From the NCBI GenBank assembly GCA_024275995.1, contig JAJRYB010000118.1, positions 1 to 44,756 on the forward strand: DNA of 44,756 nt, in the 5' to 3' direction. Shown here in pieces: positions 26,044 through 34,588 of this stretch (position 1 is the first letter of the stretch; every line of letters starts with the position of its first letter). Origin of the DNA: Planctomycetota bacterium (GTDB lineage: Bacteria; Planctomycetota; Phycisphaerae; SM23-33). Under the pieces are notes generated by a model. That model was not told the DNA's origin, did not search any database, and saw nothing but the letters and a program-made list of their open reading frames with translations. Made by a program: the position numbers and the translations under genes.

Positions 26044-26196
26044 CATCCCAAAACCTCGATTTGGGCTGCAAGCGGGTCTTTTCCCGCCCGGCGGTGTCGC
26101 GGAAACTCGACGAATCGCCTTGATTCGACGTCCTTTCCGCTCCTCGCCGGATCAAAAAAAACCCGCGCTTTCGCCGGCAAAGCAGGTTTTGGGATG
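26044..26196. repeat. 153-nt nested hairpin element between convergent genes
   Basis: Five pairs of perfect arms are nested in order. They are CATCCCAAAACCT (26044-26056) with 26184-26196; GCGGGT (26072-26077) with 26161-26166; CCGGCG (26088-26093) with 26145-26150; GCGGAAA (26099-26105) with 26134-26140; and CGAATC (26111-26116) with 26122-26127. It lies between convergent folE and the phosphatase gene, and the plus strand has A8 at 26153-26160, which is a U tract when read from the minus strand. It may be a bidirectional terminator, a structured RNA or a mobile palindromic repeat. Confidence 0.75.
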
Positions 26197-26200
26197 ACTT

Positions 26201-27457
26201 CTACTTTCGACGGATGACGATGGCCGTCAGGTCATCGCCCTGCACCTGGCCTTGCGTGAAGTCCAGAAGGGCAGCGTGAAGGTTGTCGATGATGGCTTCT
26301 GCGCTCCTGTCGCGATTCTCGCGGATAAGATCGATCATCCGCGCGACGCCGAACATTTCGCCTTCGGGATTTGACGCCTCCATGAATCCGTCGGTAGTTA
26401 TCACGGCAAGGTCGCCGCTGCGCAGGTCGACCGTCTCGATCTCGTCGTAATCGGTCTCGCCCATGATTCCCAGCGGCAGGCCCGTGGCGTTTTCCTCGCG
26501 GAACTCGTCGCCGGCGCGATCGTAGAACAGCATCGGACCGTGTCCCGCCGAGGCATATGTCAGGCGTGATTCGGCCGCGTTCAGGATGCCGAAAAAGCAG
26601 GTGACGAACCGTGCGTCTCCCAGGTCGTGCGTCAGCAGGTTGTTGGCGGTACGCAGCACCGCCGAAATGTCGGACCCGTGGAGCGTGATCGCGCGGAGCA
26701 TCGCGCGCGTTTCGGCGATAACCAGCGCCGGACCGATCCCGTGGCCGGTGGCGTCGGCGACGGTGAACATCCAGCGTCCGTCCGGAAGTGGCATGAAGTC
26801 GTACGTATCGCCGCCCGTTTCGTCGGCGGGTTTGGAGAATCCGGCGACGTCGAACCCGTCGATCTCCGGAGGTCCTTTCGGCAGCAGCCCCTGCTGAATC
26901 TCCCGCGCGAGCTGCATTGCGCGTTCCATCTCCTGTTTTTGGATGAAGTGATCGATGAGTCGTGCGCGCTGAATGGCGACCCCGGCCTGCGAGGCGAGCG
27001 TCTCGGCGAGCGATACGTCGTAATCGTCGAACGCGCCGCCGCGCTTGTTGATGACCTGGAGAACGCCCACCAGGCCGCCCTCGTAGTCGAACAGTGGAAT
27101 CGACAGGATGTTCCGCGTGCGGAAACCGGTCTGCTTGTCCACGTTCGGGTTGAACCGATCGTCGGCGTAGGCGTCAGGGACGTTGATCGTCTTTCCGGTG
27201 GTCACCGTGGCGCCGGAGATTCCAAGGTTGTCGGGAACGCGTATTTCATCCACGCCCGCGGCGATTCGCGTGCAAAGCTGGTGCGCCTCGGCGTCGTGCA
27301 GAAACAGCGATGCCCGCTGGGCGTCCAGAAGTTCCATGCCGCTGTCGACGATCAGGCCTAAAAGACTGTTCAGATCGCTGGCGGCGACCATGGCCCGGCT
27401 GATCTCCAGCACGTGGGAGAGGTCGTGAAAGACTTTGTTTTTTTTGGCGTTGCTCAT
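26201..27457 (-). CDS. GAF domain - SpoIIE/PP2C-type phosphatase
   Basis: 418 residues. Residues about 25-175 form a GAF sensor domain (LLDAQRASLFLHDAEAHQL, then GISGATVTTGKTINVPDAY). A helical linker (EMERAMQLAREIQQGLLPKG) leads to a SpoIIE-type PP2C domain. Metal-binding motifs are GGDTYDF, VADATGHGIGPAL, TTDGFMEASNPEGE and VQGDDLTAIVI. This is the RsbU-like layout, a Ser/Thr phosphatase that usually acts on anti-sigma antagonists. No anti-sigma partner is seen. It is the third gene of the minus-strand row with the methyltransferase and LarA-like genes (57-base gap). Confidence 0.93.
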   Translation of the reverse strand: MSNAKKNKVFHDLSHVLEISRAMVAASDLNSLLGLIVDSGMELLDAQRASLFLHDAEAHQLCTRIAAGVDEIRVPDNLGISGATVTTGKTINVPDAYADDRFNPNVDKQTGFRTRNILSIPLFDYEGGLVGVLQVINKRGGAFDDYDVSLAETLASQAGVAIQRARLIDHFIQKQEMERAMQLAREIQQGLLPKGPPEIDGFDVAGFSKPADETGGDTYDFMPLPDGRWMFTVADATGHGIGPALVIAETRAMLRAITLHGSDISAVLRTANNLLTHDLGDARFVTCFFGILNAAESRLTYASAGHGPMLFYDRAGDEFREENATGLPLGIMGETDYDEIETVDLRSGDLAVITTDGFMEASNPEGEMFGVARMIDLIRENRDRSAEAIIDNLHAALLDFTQGQVQGDDLTAIVIRRK

Positions 27458-27514
27458 TACCGATCTTCGAAATACGCACGGTCGGCCGCCTTCGTGAGCG
27501 GATTGACCGTTCGG

Positions 27515-28864
27515 TTAATTTCCCGCGTGCTGGACAGGCGACGGCGCGACGATGGGAAACGTCGTTCCGCCGGACGGGAATAGTATTACGCGCTGGGGGC
27601 CGGCGCCAAGGATTCGTTGAGCGACCGTTATCGCCTCGTCGACCGTCTCGAAGATTTGCAGCCCGGGGAACGTAGCGCCTGCGCGCACCAGCGCAGGGGA
27701 GACCATGAACACGTGATTCCGGTGGATCGTCTGCAGTGCGAGGCGCACGAAGAAGGCTGCGTCGCCGGCGAGTTGCGGCGCCGCGCGGGTCAGCAGCGAG
27801 CATATCCCGTTCGGTCCGATCAGGCGAACCAGTCGGCGAACCCACGAAGGGCGGATCGACCATCGCGGGACTTCCATTCCCTCGGCGCCGCCCTCGCAGC
27901 GCGCCAGGCAGATTATCACACCGTTGGGACGCGCCGCCCACAGCGTATTGGGAATGCATTTGAACGACTGCCACAGGTCGTAGTCGCGCGGATGGGCGTT
28001 TGTTATCAGGACGTCCGCCGGCGTCGTGGTGAGAACTCCGCATCCGACGGCGCAATGCTTGGCGAGCATCCGCTGGGTGGAGATCATCTCGCCCGTCGCG
28101 ATCGAAGTGGGAAGGTCGTTCTCGTCCAGCAGGTACTGCACGGCGAAGGTTTGTCCCGCGTGCTGATCGATCAGGCGTCCGGCGGCATCAATCGCGGCGC
28201 GCATCGGATTGTGCCTTCTGTCCGTACCGACGAGCTGGCGGGCGGTGCGGCCGATACCGAGACGGTGCAGGTTGCGGATCGTCTCCAGCGACGCACAGCC
28301 GGGAAGGAACATCTTGTATCCGCCCCCGAAACCAGCCTGGAGATGCGGACTGACCGAGGAAATCACGATTCGCAGGTCCGCCTGGGCAATTTTGCGATCG
28401 ATCGAAACGTCCATTCGCCCGACCTGCCCCACGCTTTCGTAGGCGGATTCGTCGGACCACGGGTTGCATCGCCATCGCAGGTTTTCGCCCGGCGCGCCGA
28501 GTTTTTCCGCAGCCTGGACGTCCGTCAGCGGAGGGTGCATTCCGGTGGCGAAGAAGATCTCCAGCCGATCCGGCGCGATCGACGCGTGATGCACCTCACG
28601 CATGACGATATCGAGGATTTTCGGTAGTGGGCTGTGACGCGTGAGATCCTCCACGATAAGCACGATCCGTCCATTGCGGTGGATATTGAGCAGGTTGGAC
28701 AGCGGCGCTCCGCCGCCGGGGCGGTTAATCGCTACGGCGAGGCGATCGCTCCAGTCCTCCGGAGCTTCTCGCAGCGACGGTGCGGCGACCTGCTGGATGG
28801 TCCACTGCTGCGGCAGCGATATGCCAAGTTCGCCCGAACCCCATGGTACGGAAATATCCGGCAT
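27515..28864 (-). CDS. LarA-type nickel-pincer-dependent racemase/epimerase family protein
   Basis: 449 residues. The family interconverts 2-hydroxyacids using a nickel pincer cofactor attached to a lysine. Known LarA residues are matched closely: H110 in FATGMHPPLT, H174 and K184 in VSPHLQAGFGGGYKMFLPG, and H200 in RNLHRLG. The DLTRHSPLP stretch (73-81) fits the substrate loop. The substrate is unknown, since many LarA homologues act on acids other than lactate. No larB, larC or larE is in the window, so the cofactor must be made elsewhere. The ATG overlaps the stop of the upstream methyltransferase (TAAATG), implying coupled translation. Confidence 0.88.
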   Translation of the reverse strand: MPDISVPWGSGELGISLPQQWTIQQVAAPSLREAPEDWSDRLAVAINRPGGGAPLSNLLNIHRNGRIVLIVEDLTRHSPLPKILDIVMREVHHASIAPDRLEIFFATGMHPPLTDVQAAEKLGAPGENLRWRCNPWSDESAYESVGQVGRMDVSIDRKIAQADLRIVISSVSPHLQAGFGGGYKMFLPGCASLETIRNLHRLGIGRTARQLVGTDRRHNPMRAAIDAAGRLIDQHAGQTFAVQYLLDENDLPTSIATGEMISTQRMLAKHCAVGCGVLTTTPADVLITNAHPRDYDLWQSFKCIPNTLWAARPNGVIICLARCEGGAEGMEVPRWSIRPSWVRRLVRLIGPNGICSLLTRAAPQLAGDAAFFVRLALQTIHRNHVFMVSPALVRAGATFPGLQIFETVDEAITVAQRILGAGPQRVILFPSGGTTFPIVAPSPVQHAGN

Positions 28865-29731
28865 TTACGAGGACCCTTTCTCGTCGTTACTTTCGGGCGC
28901 TGGCTTCCTTCGCCCGACGATAACATGGTAAACGCCGAGTGGTTCTTCATGCGAGACGAAATCCGCGAATCCCGCCGACCCAAAGAGACACTCCAGGTGT
29001 TCCGGCGTGCGGTGGTTCATGTGCAGTCCGAACACTCGCCGGAAAAAGCGGTTCGTTCCGTGTGCCAGGGACAGGCTGTTGAACACTATCGAGGAGCCTG
29101 CCGGCATGACCTCCGCCGCCGAGCGGACGATATCGACGATCTGCTCATCCGTGAGGTATTCGCATATGCCGAGCATCTTGACGATATCAGGGGGCCTATC
29201 GAGCATCTGCTTGACGTCCCGCACGTCGCCCTGGATAAAATGGACCCTGTCGATAAGCCCCTCGTTGCGTGCGTTGCTGCGACCGTACTCGAAGGCGTCG
29301 CTGCTCAGGTCGACCAGAGTTGCGAAGCTGTCCCGATCGGCCTGATTCATGGCGTCCATGATGATCCGTCCCGGACCGGCGCCCAGGCAGAGCACATGTG
29401 CCGGTTCGGAAGGGCTTTCGTCGATCAGCCTGGCCAGCAGACGCGCGCCAAGGCGTCGCCGATTGCGCAGCGCCGTGGACATCGCACCGGATTTCACCAG
29501 TATCCTGTCGGCGATCTGGGTCGGATTCCCATCGTAGCTTATGACCATGCTTCGCCATCCGCCGGGATCTTTCCAGTTGCTCATCGCCAGGTCGCTCTTT
29601 CCGAAGCGCAGCAGGCCTTTCAGCATGACGGCCGGCAGATAGTTCGCAATGGGGTTGGATATTACCGTGCGAACCAGGCGGCGCAGCCTCCCGTGTCGCT
29701 CGAACTCAATGTCCTGAACCCATGATTCCAT
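28865..29731 (-). CDS. Class I SAM-dependent methyltransferase
   Basis: 288 residues. The SAM-binding motif VLCLGAGPGR is at 113-122, followed by the acidic residue D141 in ATLVDLSS and the post-motif GICEYLTD (188-195). An N-terminal region of about 110 residues precedes it. The substrate cannot be predicted. The ATG at 29731 has GGAG eight bases upstream; a GTG two codons earlier is too close to it. It is the first gene of an apparent three-gene operon with the LarA-like and phosphatase genes. Confidence 0.8.
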   Translation of the reverse strand: MESWVQDIEFERHGRLRRLVRTVISNPIANYLPAVMLKGLLRFGKSDLAMSNWKDPGGWRSMVISYDGNPTQIADRILVKSGAMSTALRNRRRLGARLLARLIDESPSEPAHVLCLGAGPGRIIMDAMNQADRDSFATLVDLSSDAFEYGRSNARNEGLIDRVHFIQGDVRDVKQMLDRPPDIVKMLGICEYLTDEQIVDIVRSAAEVMPAGSSIVFNSLSLAHGTNRFFRRVFGLHMNHRTPEHLECLFGSAGFADFVSHEEPLGVYHVIVGRRKPAPESNDEKGSS

Positions 29732-29737
29732 ATGCAC

Positions 29738-30110
29738 CTCTCCTCTTGGGGCGCGGACAGTATAGGGGATTTTCGGCTAGGAGCCTATCCGAATAACCGC
29801 ACGGAGCCGCGTTGTGACGATAATTGGATCGCCCTTCCTGCCCCGGCGCCCGCCTGCTGCGGGACTTTCCGGAAATGACATAAAGTTTTATCGAATTCTC
29901 CGCCGATACAAAATGTTGGACCGGCGAAGACGGCGAGTTTCGTTTCGTTGCGTTTGAGATTGCGAAAGTAACGTCCGTATGTCGGATTGTTGGCGATTCC
30001 GAAGCTTATTGATATTCGTATTGTGAATGCTGATTTGACGGCTGCAATCTGCACCGGCAGGCTGCATTGGTAACACGAAGATCAAGAAAAACGTTTCAGA
30101 GGACGGCGCG
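29738..30110. promoter_or_regulatory. Divergent intergenic region, no gene seen
   Basis: These 373 bases separate the minus-strand methyltransferase row from the plus-strand small acidic gene. Both need promoters here. I see no RNA gene, no strong palindrome and no convincing -35/-10 pair. Confidence 0.3.
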
Positions 30111-30503
30111 ATGACAAAAAGGCAGTTAATTGACGATATCGTAGCGATTAACCACTCAGCCCAGCCGGAGTTTCTGGCGCAGTTTCAGGACCAGGAATTG
30201 ACGGAGTACCTGGAGCATTTGGCCTTACTGCGACAGCCCAGACCTCACGCCGATCCGCATTCATTCGACAGGTACTTTGAACAGGCCCAGCCGATCCCGC
30301 AGGATTCTGCCATCCAGATCGAGCCCGTGACGACCGTTCCGGCGGCGCCGGGCGCTCTGGAATACGACGAATATGACGACGATGAGGAAATAGAAGCGGC
30401 GCCGGACACTCAGCCCGTAGCCGTGGCGGCTTCGTCGCCGGATGAAGAAGTACAGACGCCCTTCGCCGAAACGGAAGAGGATTCCGAGAGCTGGCTGTTC
30501 TGA
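30111..30503 (+). CDS. Small acidic MTKRQL protein, conserved hypothetical
   Basis: 130 residues. The first 55 (MTKRQLIDDIVAINHSAQPE, FLAQFQDQELTEYLEHL) form a compact helical module that I recall as recurrent in planctomycete genomes. The rest is acidic and disordered (EYDEYDDDEEIEAA) and ends DSESWLF. GAGGA lies eight bases before the ATG and a terminator follows. The function is unknown. Confidence 0.75.
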   Translation: MTKRQLIDDIVAINHSAQPEFLAQFQDQELTEYLEHLALLRQPRPHADPHSFDRYFEQAQPIPQDSAIQIEPVTTVPAAPGALEYDEYDDDEEIEAAPDTQPVAVAASSPDEEVQTPFAETEEDSESWLF

Positions 30504-30548
30504 ACGCCGGTTCATGGGTGCAGGAAAAGTTCGCGACGCGCTCAGATT

Positions 30549-30589
30549 TCGCCGGTCGGGAAGCTCATCCGCGCCGGCGATTTTTTTTT
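30549..30589 (+). terminator. Intrinsic terminator after the small acidic gene
   Basis: TCGCCGG (30549-30555) pairs with CCGGCGA (30574-30580), followed at once by nine T residues. The loop is 18 bases. It ends the unit of the acidic gene before tRNA-Asp. Confidence 0.8.
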
Positions 30590-30685
30590 GCATCGAGCTG
30601 AACTCCGTTGACATATTCGCGGTAAACTGTATAGTACCAAACCCCGTTGGGGCGGGCCTGAAAGCCTCTCCCGCGGGAATATTCC

Positions 30686-30759
<74 letters not shown>

Positions 30760-30779
30760 TTTTAGACAACTCACGTCAG

Positions 30780-30855
30780 ACCCCAGAGTTGGGGTAACCC
30801 GCCGGTAGTCGGCGGTGTGGCCTGAGGCAAGAAAAAGCGCGGTGTTACACCGCGC
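30780..30855 (+). promoter_or_regulatory. Three hairpins between tRNA-Asp and the integrase fragment
   Basis: ACCCCA-GAGT-TGGGGT (30780-30795), CGCCG-GTAGT-CGGCG (about 30800-30814) and GCGCGGTGT-T-ACACCGCGC (30837-30855) follow one another. The third is a near-perfect palindrome 25 bases before the integrase ATG. It could be an operator or a recombinase site. The first may terminate the tRNA transcript, though its T tract is weak. Confidence 0.5.
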
Positions 30856-30879
30856 AAATGCCGAAGGGAGCGCCGCACG

Positions 30880-31229
30880 ATGCCGAAAAGACCGCCTTCC
30901 TACCGCCAGCCCAAAGGGTATGATCAGGCCATTGTCACCCTTACGGATACCCGTACCGGAAAAAGACGCGACTACTGGCTTGGCCCTCACTCCAGCGCGG
31001 AGAGTCGTGAGCGGTACCACCGTCTATTGGCTGAATGGGAAGCCAACGGACGCGTCCTGCCGGAGCCTTCGGATGAAGGGTCCAGCAGCCGGAGCCGGAC
31101 AACGGCCTCCGAAATTATTTACGCCTACTGGGTGTGGGCACAGACATATTTCAATTCCGCATCGGAGATCGGCAACATCCGGATTGCAGCGCGACTGATG
31201 CGACAATTCTACGGTCAGACACCTGCCGC
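30880..31229 (+). pseudogene. Tyrosine-recombinase (integrase) N-terminal fragment
   Basis: The reading frame (126 codons to its stop at 31260) begins MPKRPPSYRQPKGYDQAIVT. It contains YWLGPHSSAESRERYHRLLA and ARLMRQFYGQTPAASF, the core-binding N-terminal region of planctomycete phage-type integrases. The catalytic domain with its R-H-R-Y residues is missing: at about 31230 the sequence passes into a DUF1016 gene. The position beside tRNA-Asp supports an integrated element. AGGGAG lies about nine bases before the ATG. It cannot be active as an integrase. Confidence 0.75.
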
Positions 31230-31538
31230 AAGCTTCGTCGACTGGTGGCCATTGACCTGAAACTCGGACGTTTCCAGGCCGCATACAAGGGTCAGATGGA
31301 ACTTTACCTTCGCTGGCTGGATAAAAACGAGCGCCAGCCGCTGGAAGAACCGCCCATCGGCCTGATTCTCTGCGCCGGGAAGTCCAGTGAGCACGTCGAG
31401 CTTCTCCGGCTGGACCGCAGTGGTATCCGCGTCGCCGCATACATGACCGAACTGCCGCCACGCGACCTTCTGGAGCAGAAACTTCATCAGGCGATTCGAA
31501 CTGCCCGCGCCCGCCTGGAAGCCGGCGGCGATGAATAG
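31230..31538 (+). pseudogene. DUF1016/YhcG-type PDDEXK nuclease, C-terminal fragment
   Basis: About 102 residues from KLRRLVAIDLKLGRFQAAYK to ARARLEAGGDE match the C-terminal nuclease end of DUF1016 (YhcG) proteins, with DxK in AIDLKLG. Further family stretches are PIGLILCAGKSSEHVELL and AYMTELPPRDLLEQKL. The N-terminal two thirds are absent and the frame is joined to an integrase fragment. Family members are often found in mobile elements and restriction loci. Expression is doubtful. Confidence 0.75.
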
Positions 31539-31779
31539 CTTTACCTTCTTGCCGTGATCTGTTCCGAAGGTTGCGTAAGGAGTCCTGTCCGCCGAAGCTA
31601 CAGGTGCGAAGGTGGATTGGCCTCGAAGTCGGAGCAAAGTTGGAGCACAGCGGAAATGCCTTGGGTACGGAGATGCCGTCGGTACCGCGCGCATCATACT
31701 CGAAGGGCCCTCAGGGCCTCGGCCACCACTTCGCAGCAATCACCGAAGTCTACGCTGAGAAGGACGCGCAACCGTATGC
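31539..31779. other. Unassigned stretch between the nuclease fragment and the next gene
   Basis: No gene can be supported in these 241 bases. An open plus frame (31571-31858) is unlike anything I recognise and overlaps the following gene on the other strand. It may be debris of the decayed element. Confidence 0.25.
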
Positions 31780-33009
31780 TCACGTCGGGTATTCATCTTC
31801 ATGCTTCCAGTGTTGTTGCATGTTCTTAAAGAACCCGCGTTTGCTTTGCCACTGTTGAGCTAGGGCCACTTGTTCGGCAGTTAAATCGGGGATCGTCAGG
31901 CCGACCAAGTCTAGAGAAAAACCCTGCCCTGGTTTAGGCGTTTCCGTGGCGATACCGATGACCTTTGCTTTTCCCGGATAAAGCCATCGGGCAACAAGAC
32001 AGCGAGCTTTTAATTCATCAATGCGATCTTCACGTGGCGATTCGACGGGGCACCCAAGGAATACATATGTGGCCTGACCGAGGCCCGAACAAATTCGGGC
32101 ACGCGCTTGTCCCTGCTGGTTGGCCTCTAGGAAGCTCTGGAAACTTTTGCCCAGTCCTCGCCTAGTGAAGCGATCTTCACGGGCCATTGTGCGTAGGGCT
32201 TGCTCCACTGCATCGACATCTTGCTCACCCAGGAGAACGCCTTTGTGGTGATCTTGGCAGAACATCTCGATCAGCTGGTCCCAGACATAACTAATCTCGT
32301 CGGCCTTCTTCCTAGCTTGGAACTGTTCCTGTTTCGAGAACTCATGCCATATATCTTCGCCCAAGCAGATTAAGTCCTGGTCAGGAAACCTCCGCCCATT
32401 CTGAAGATATAGTGCAAGGAGGTCTTCTTCGCCACCTTCCATCACCACTTGTGATTGTAGATCCTCCTTGGCAGACAAGTATGTTACGAAATCGGTAATC
32501 GTGTCCAGTTCTTGGATGATTGTGCCGAATGATGGACCATCCAGAACGTGGACATACTTGCTGGTGCCCTTATCATCGTATGGACGGGAAGAAAAAAAGA
32601 CCTTATTCTCGCCGCCAAGAGCCACTGCAACGCGGTGTAGATTGCGTACTTCACTTGCAGGAAAAGCCAAACCCACTTTGCCGGACTTGATAATGACGCG
32701 ATCCTTCAGTCCATCCAGATCAAGCCACCTCTCAGCCTTGAAAATCTGTTTAACCGATTCCTCCACAGCCCGTCGCCGCCAGCGGTCCAAGTCCACGGTT
32801 GGGTTGCCGGTATCCTTGAAAGCGATGTGCTTGACCGACATGACGATAACATCGGGGTCGCACACTACCAGCAGATCGCAGAGTTCCTTACCGTTCTTGC
32901 CTTGCGGGTTCGGATATGTCCAGAGAGAAAGAAATGACCGCTGGCAATGCTGGGCTACAAATTGCTCGGCGTCATTCAGACCCAGATTGTCCGTAGCGGA
33001 TGCTGTCAT
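31780..33009 (-). CDS. Orphan PDDEXK-like protein, function unknown
   Basis: 409 residues from the ATG at 33009; a TTG three codons upstream is possible. Residues 14-60 read like a nuclease core: FVAQHCQRSFLSLWTYPNP, then GKELCDLLVVCDPDVIVMSV with E42, D45 and K60 in an order that fits (D/E)-D-(x)n-(E/x)xK. A helical middle (about 180-300) and a C-terminal domain ending FFKNMQQHWKHEDEYPT follow. I recall such FLSLW..PNP genes as scattered orphans in bacteria, which would suit a defence role. That is inference. It lies inside the decayed element, facing the tRNA. Confidence 0.6.
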   Translation of the reverse strand: MTASATDNLGLNDAEQFVAQHCQRSFLSLWTYPNPQGKNGKELCDLLVVCDPDVIVMSVKHIAFKDTGNPTVDLDRWRRRAVEESVKQIFKAERWLDLDGLKDRVIIKSGKVGLAFPASEVRNLHRVAVALGGENKVFFSSRPYDDKGTSKYVHVLDGPSFGTIIQELDTITDFVTYLSAKEDLQSQVVMEGGEEDLLALYLQNGRRFPDQDLICLGEDIWHEFSKQEQFQARKKADEISYVWDQLIEMFCQDHHKGVLLGEQDVDAVEQALRTMAREDRFTRRGLGKSFQSFLEANQQGQARARICSGLGQATYVFLGCPVESPREDRIDELKARCLVARWLYPGKAKVIGIATETPKPGQGFSLDLVGLTIPDLTAEQVALAQQWQSKRGFFKNMQQHWKHEDEYPT

Positions 33010-33092
33010 GGCTACCAAATCTAACCAGACTATATCCGGTGGGCAATGATCAAGATTTGGCCACTGAATTGGACGGTGGCAACTGGTTCGCC

Positions 33093-33142
33093 AACTGCGT
33101 CAACCGGTCGTAAAACTGCGTAGACCGGTCGTCTAACTGCGC
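33093..33142 (+). repeat. 21-bp direct repeats (iterons)
   Basis: The core AACTGCGT(C/A)(A/G)ACCGGTCGT begins at 33093 and 33114, with a partial third copy (AACTGCGC) at 33135, so the period is exactly 21 bases. The repeats lie about 55 bases before the DUF1580 start. Such iterons commonly bind an initiator or excisionase-like protein. Confidence 0.6.
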
Positions 33143-33195
33143 AAGTGCTTCTGCGCAGCAGATTCCACCTGCCGCCCTTCGATATGTTCGCATGC

Positions 33196-33579
33196 ATGAG
33201 CGACGCGGCGAACGAAACAGACGCGGTGGAATCGATCGGGCCGGCTGGCGGTCTGGTGGCCAAGGGCGAGGACCTCATCACGCTCACCGAGGCGGCCCGG
33301 CGACTGCCGAAGATCGACGGCAGGAAAATCTGCGCGGGGACAATATGGCGGTGGTGCAGGTTCGGCCTGCGGGGCGTGTGGCTGGAGCACGTGCGTCTCG
33401 GCAGGAAGATCTGCACCAGCCAGGAGGCCCTGACGCGTTTCTTCGCAGCCCTTGCCGACCTCGATGACTTTTATCCACTGCCAACTCCTGCCCGTCTGAA
33501 GCGACGTGCCATCACATCCCGGCAACGGCTGCGCGCCCTGCGTGAAGCGGACGCCATTCTCGAGGAGGCGGGCATATGA
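33196..33579 (+). CDS. DUF1580-like helix-turn-helix protein
   Basis: 127 residues from the ATG at 33196; starts at 33184 or 33145 are also possible and no ribosome site decides. The core LTEAARRLPKIDGRKICAGT, IWRWCRFGLRGVWLE and GRKICTSQEALTRFFAAL is the DUF1580 pattern found in planctomycete phages and elements. It resembles a MerR/excisionase-like winged DNA-binding fold. It may bind the upstream iterons. GAGGAG near its end serves the next frame, whose ATG at 33576 overlaps its stop. Confidence 0.7.
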   Translation: MSDAANETDAVESIGPAGGLVAKGEDLITLTEAARRLPKIDGRKICAGTIWRWCRFGLRGVWLEHVRLGRKICTSQEALTRFFAALADLDDFYPLPTPARLKRRAITSRQRLRALREADAILEEAGI

Positions 33580-34108
33580 AACCCCGCGACTACGCCAGAT
33601 ACGGCCGACCAGGTCGCCACTCCGAGCGCGAAACTGGGCATCCCCGGTGCGGCGCTGGCTGTGGACGGCATTGAATTCGACCCGTTTGGCAATCCGGTCG
33701 CCTACCACATTCTCAAGTCGCACCCTGGCAGCGGCGCTGCTACGGCTGCGATGCAATACGACCGCGTTTCGGCAGACAGTGTGATCCACTGGTTCCGCGC
33801 GGACAGGCCCGGCCAGCGCCGCGGCCTGCCTGACATCCTGCCAGCCCTGCCCCTGTTCGGGCATCTCCGCCGCTACACGCTGGCTGTGATCCTTGCGAGT
33901 CGGCGGCGAACGTTGCGGTGCTGATGAAGACCAACGCCCCAGCCGGCGGCGAGGCGGCCGAGGTTGAGCCAATGACGGAGATGGAGTTTTCTCCGAACAT
34001 GGCCGTCTTCACGCCGGAGGGCTGGGAGCCGAGCCAGATCAAGGCCGAGCAGCCCGCGACCACCTACGACATGTTCAAGCGGGAGATCCTCAACGAGATC
34101 GCCCGCTG
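33580..34108 (+). pseudogene. Lambda-type phage portal protein, broken fragment
   Basis: Frame 1 reads ADQVATPSAKLGIPGAALA, VDGIEFDPFGNPVAYHILKS and WFRADRPGQRRGLPDILPAL, matching lambda-family portal proteins, and then stops at about 33922. After a one-base shift near 33898 it continues as SAANVAVLMKTNAPAGGEA and then PSQIKAEQPATTYDMFKREI, up to EIARC at 34108. There the family sequence ends abruptly. The start and most N- and C-terminal parts are missing. Portal proteins form the dodecameric DNA channel of the capsid. Confidence 0.75.
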
Positions 34109-34327
34109 CTGGCCGCCCAGCAGGCGATCTACGAGGAACTCGTGGATTTTTTCCGCCAGCGGGGGCGAACGGACCGCGCCCGCGCCGTGGAGACCCAGGC
34201 AACGCTGATAGACAAGGCGGTCAAGGCAATCGAGACGCGGATCGCCGGGATAGACGTCGACGAGACGATCCGTGGCGCGATGTCTGGCTCATCGCCGGAG
34301 CCGTCGGAGTCGATCCCCGACCGCTGA
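34109..34327 (+). pseudogene. Phage structural-region gene, N-terminally truncated
   Basis: The frame LAAQQAIYEELVDFFRQRG, then DRARAVETQATLIDKAVKAI and ending GSSPEPSESIPDR, starts directly at the portal break without a start codon. A GTG at 34142 is the first option. It is helical, of a type that I recall from planctomycete prophages next to tail-assembly genes. The function is unknown. Confidence 0.45.
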
Positions 34328-34347
34328 CGCTGCGGCAACTGCTCTGG

Positions 34348-34584
34348 ATGGCCGAAGGCCACGGCCGCGACGCGTGGGGCCGAAACGCGCTGCTGTGTGC
34401 GTTGGTCGGCAACTGCCACCGCGACCCGAAGAAAGGCCGGGCGTTCAAGGTCGATGATTTCGACCCGTTCGATAGGGAACCGGGCGAGGTCATCAAGGTG
34501 AATCGTGAGAACCTCGAAACTATGAGAAAGGCTTTTACGGGCAGTAAGGTGAATAGTGAGACAGGCGAATTTCCCATACTATGA
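34348..34584 (+). CDS. Small phage tail-region protein
   Basis: 78 residues from ATG 34348, but the related frame extends upstream (PWRDVWLIAGAVGVDPRPLT, LRQLLWM) and overlaps the previous gene, so the true start is not settled. The stretch GHGRDAWGRNALLCALVGNC, HRDPKKGRAFKVDDFDPFDR is like small proteins next to tail genes in planctomycete prophages. A chaperone-type role in tail assembly is a guess. Confidence 0.5.
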   Translation: MAEGHGRDAWGRNALLCALVGNCHRDPKKGRAFKVDDFDPFDREPGEVIKVNRENLETMRKAFTGSKVNSETGEFPIL

Positions 34585-34588
34585 AGGC

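Noticed and set aside
31230-31245. HindIII and SalI recognition sequences close together at the integrase-DUF1016 joint, raising the thought of a cloning artefact.
   Set aside because: Both sites arise naturally from the codons for KLRRL in the DUF1016 family, so they are no evidence of an artefact by themselves.
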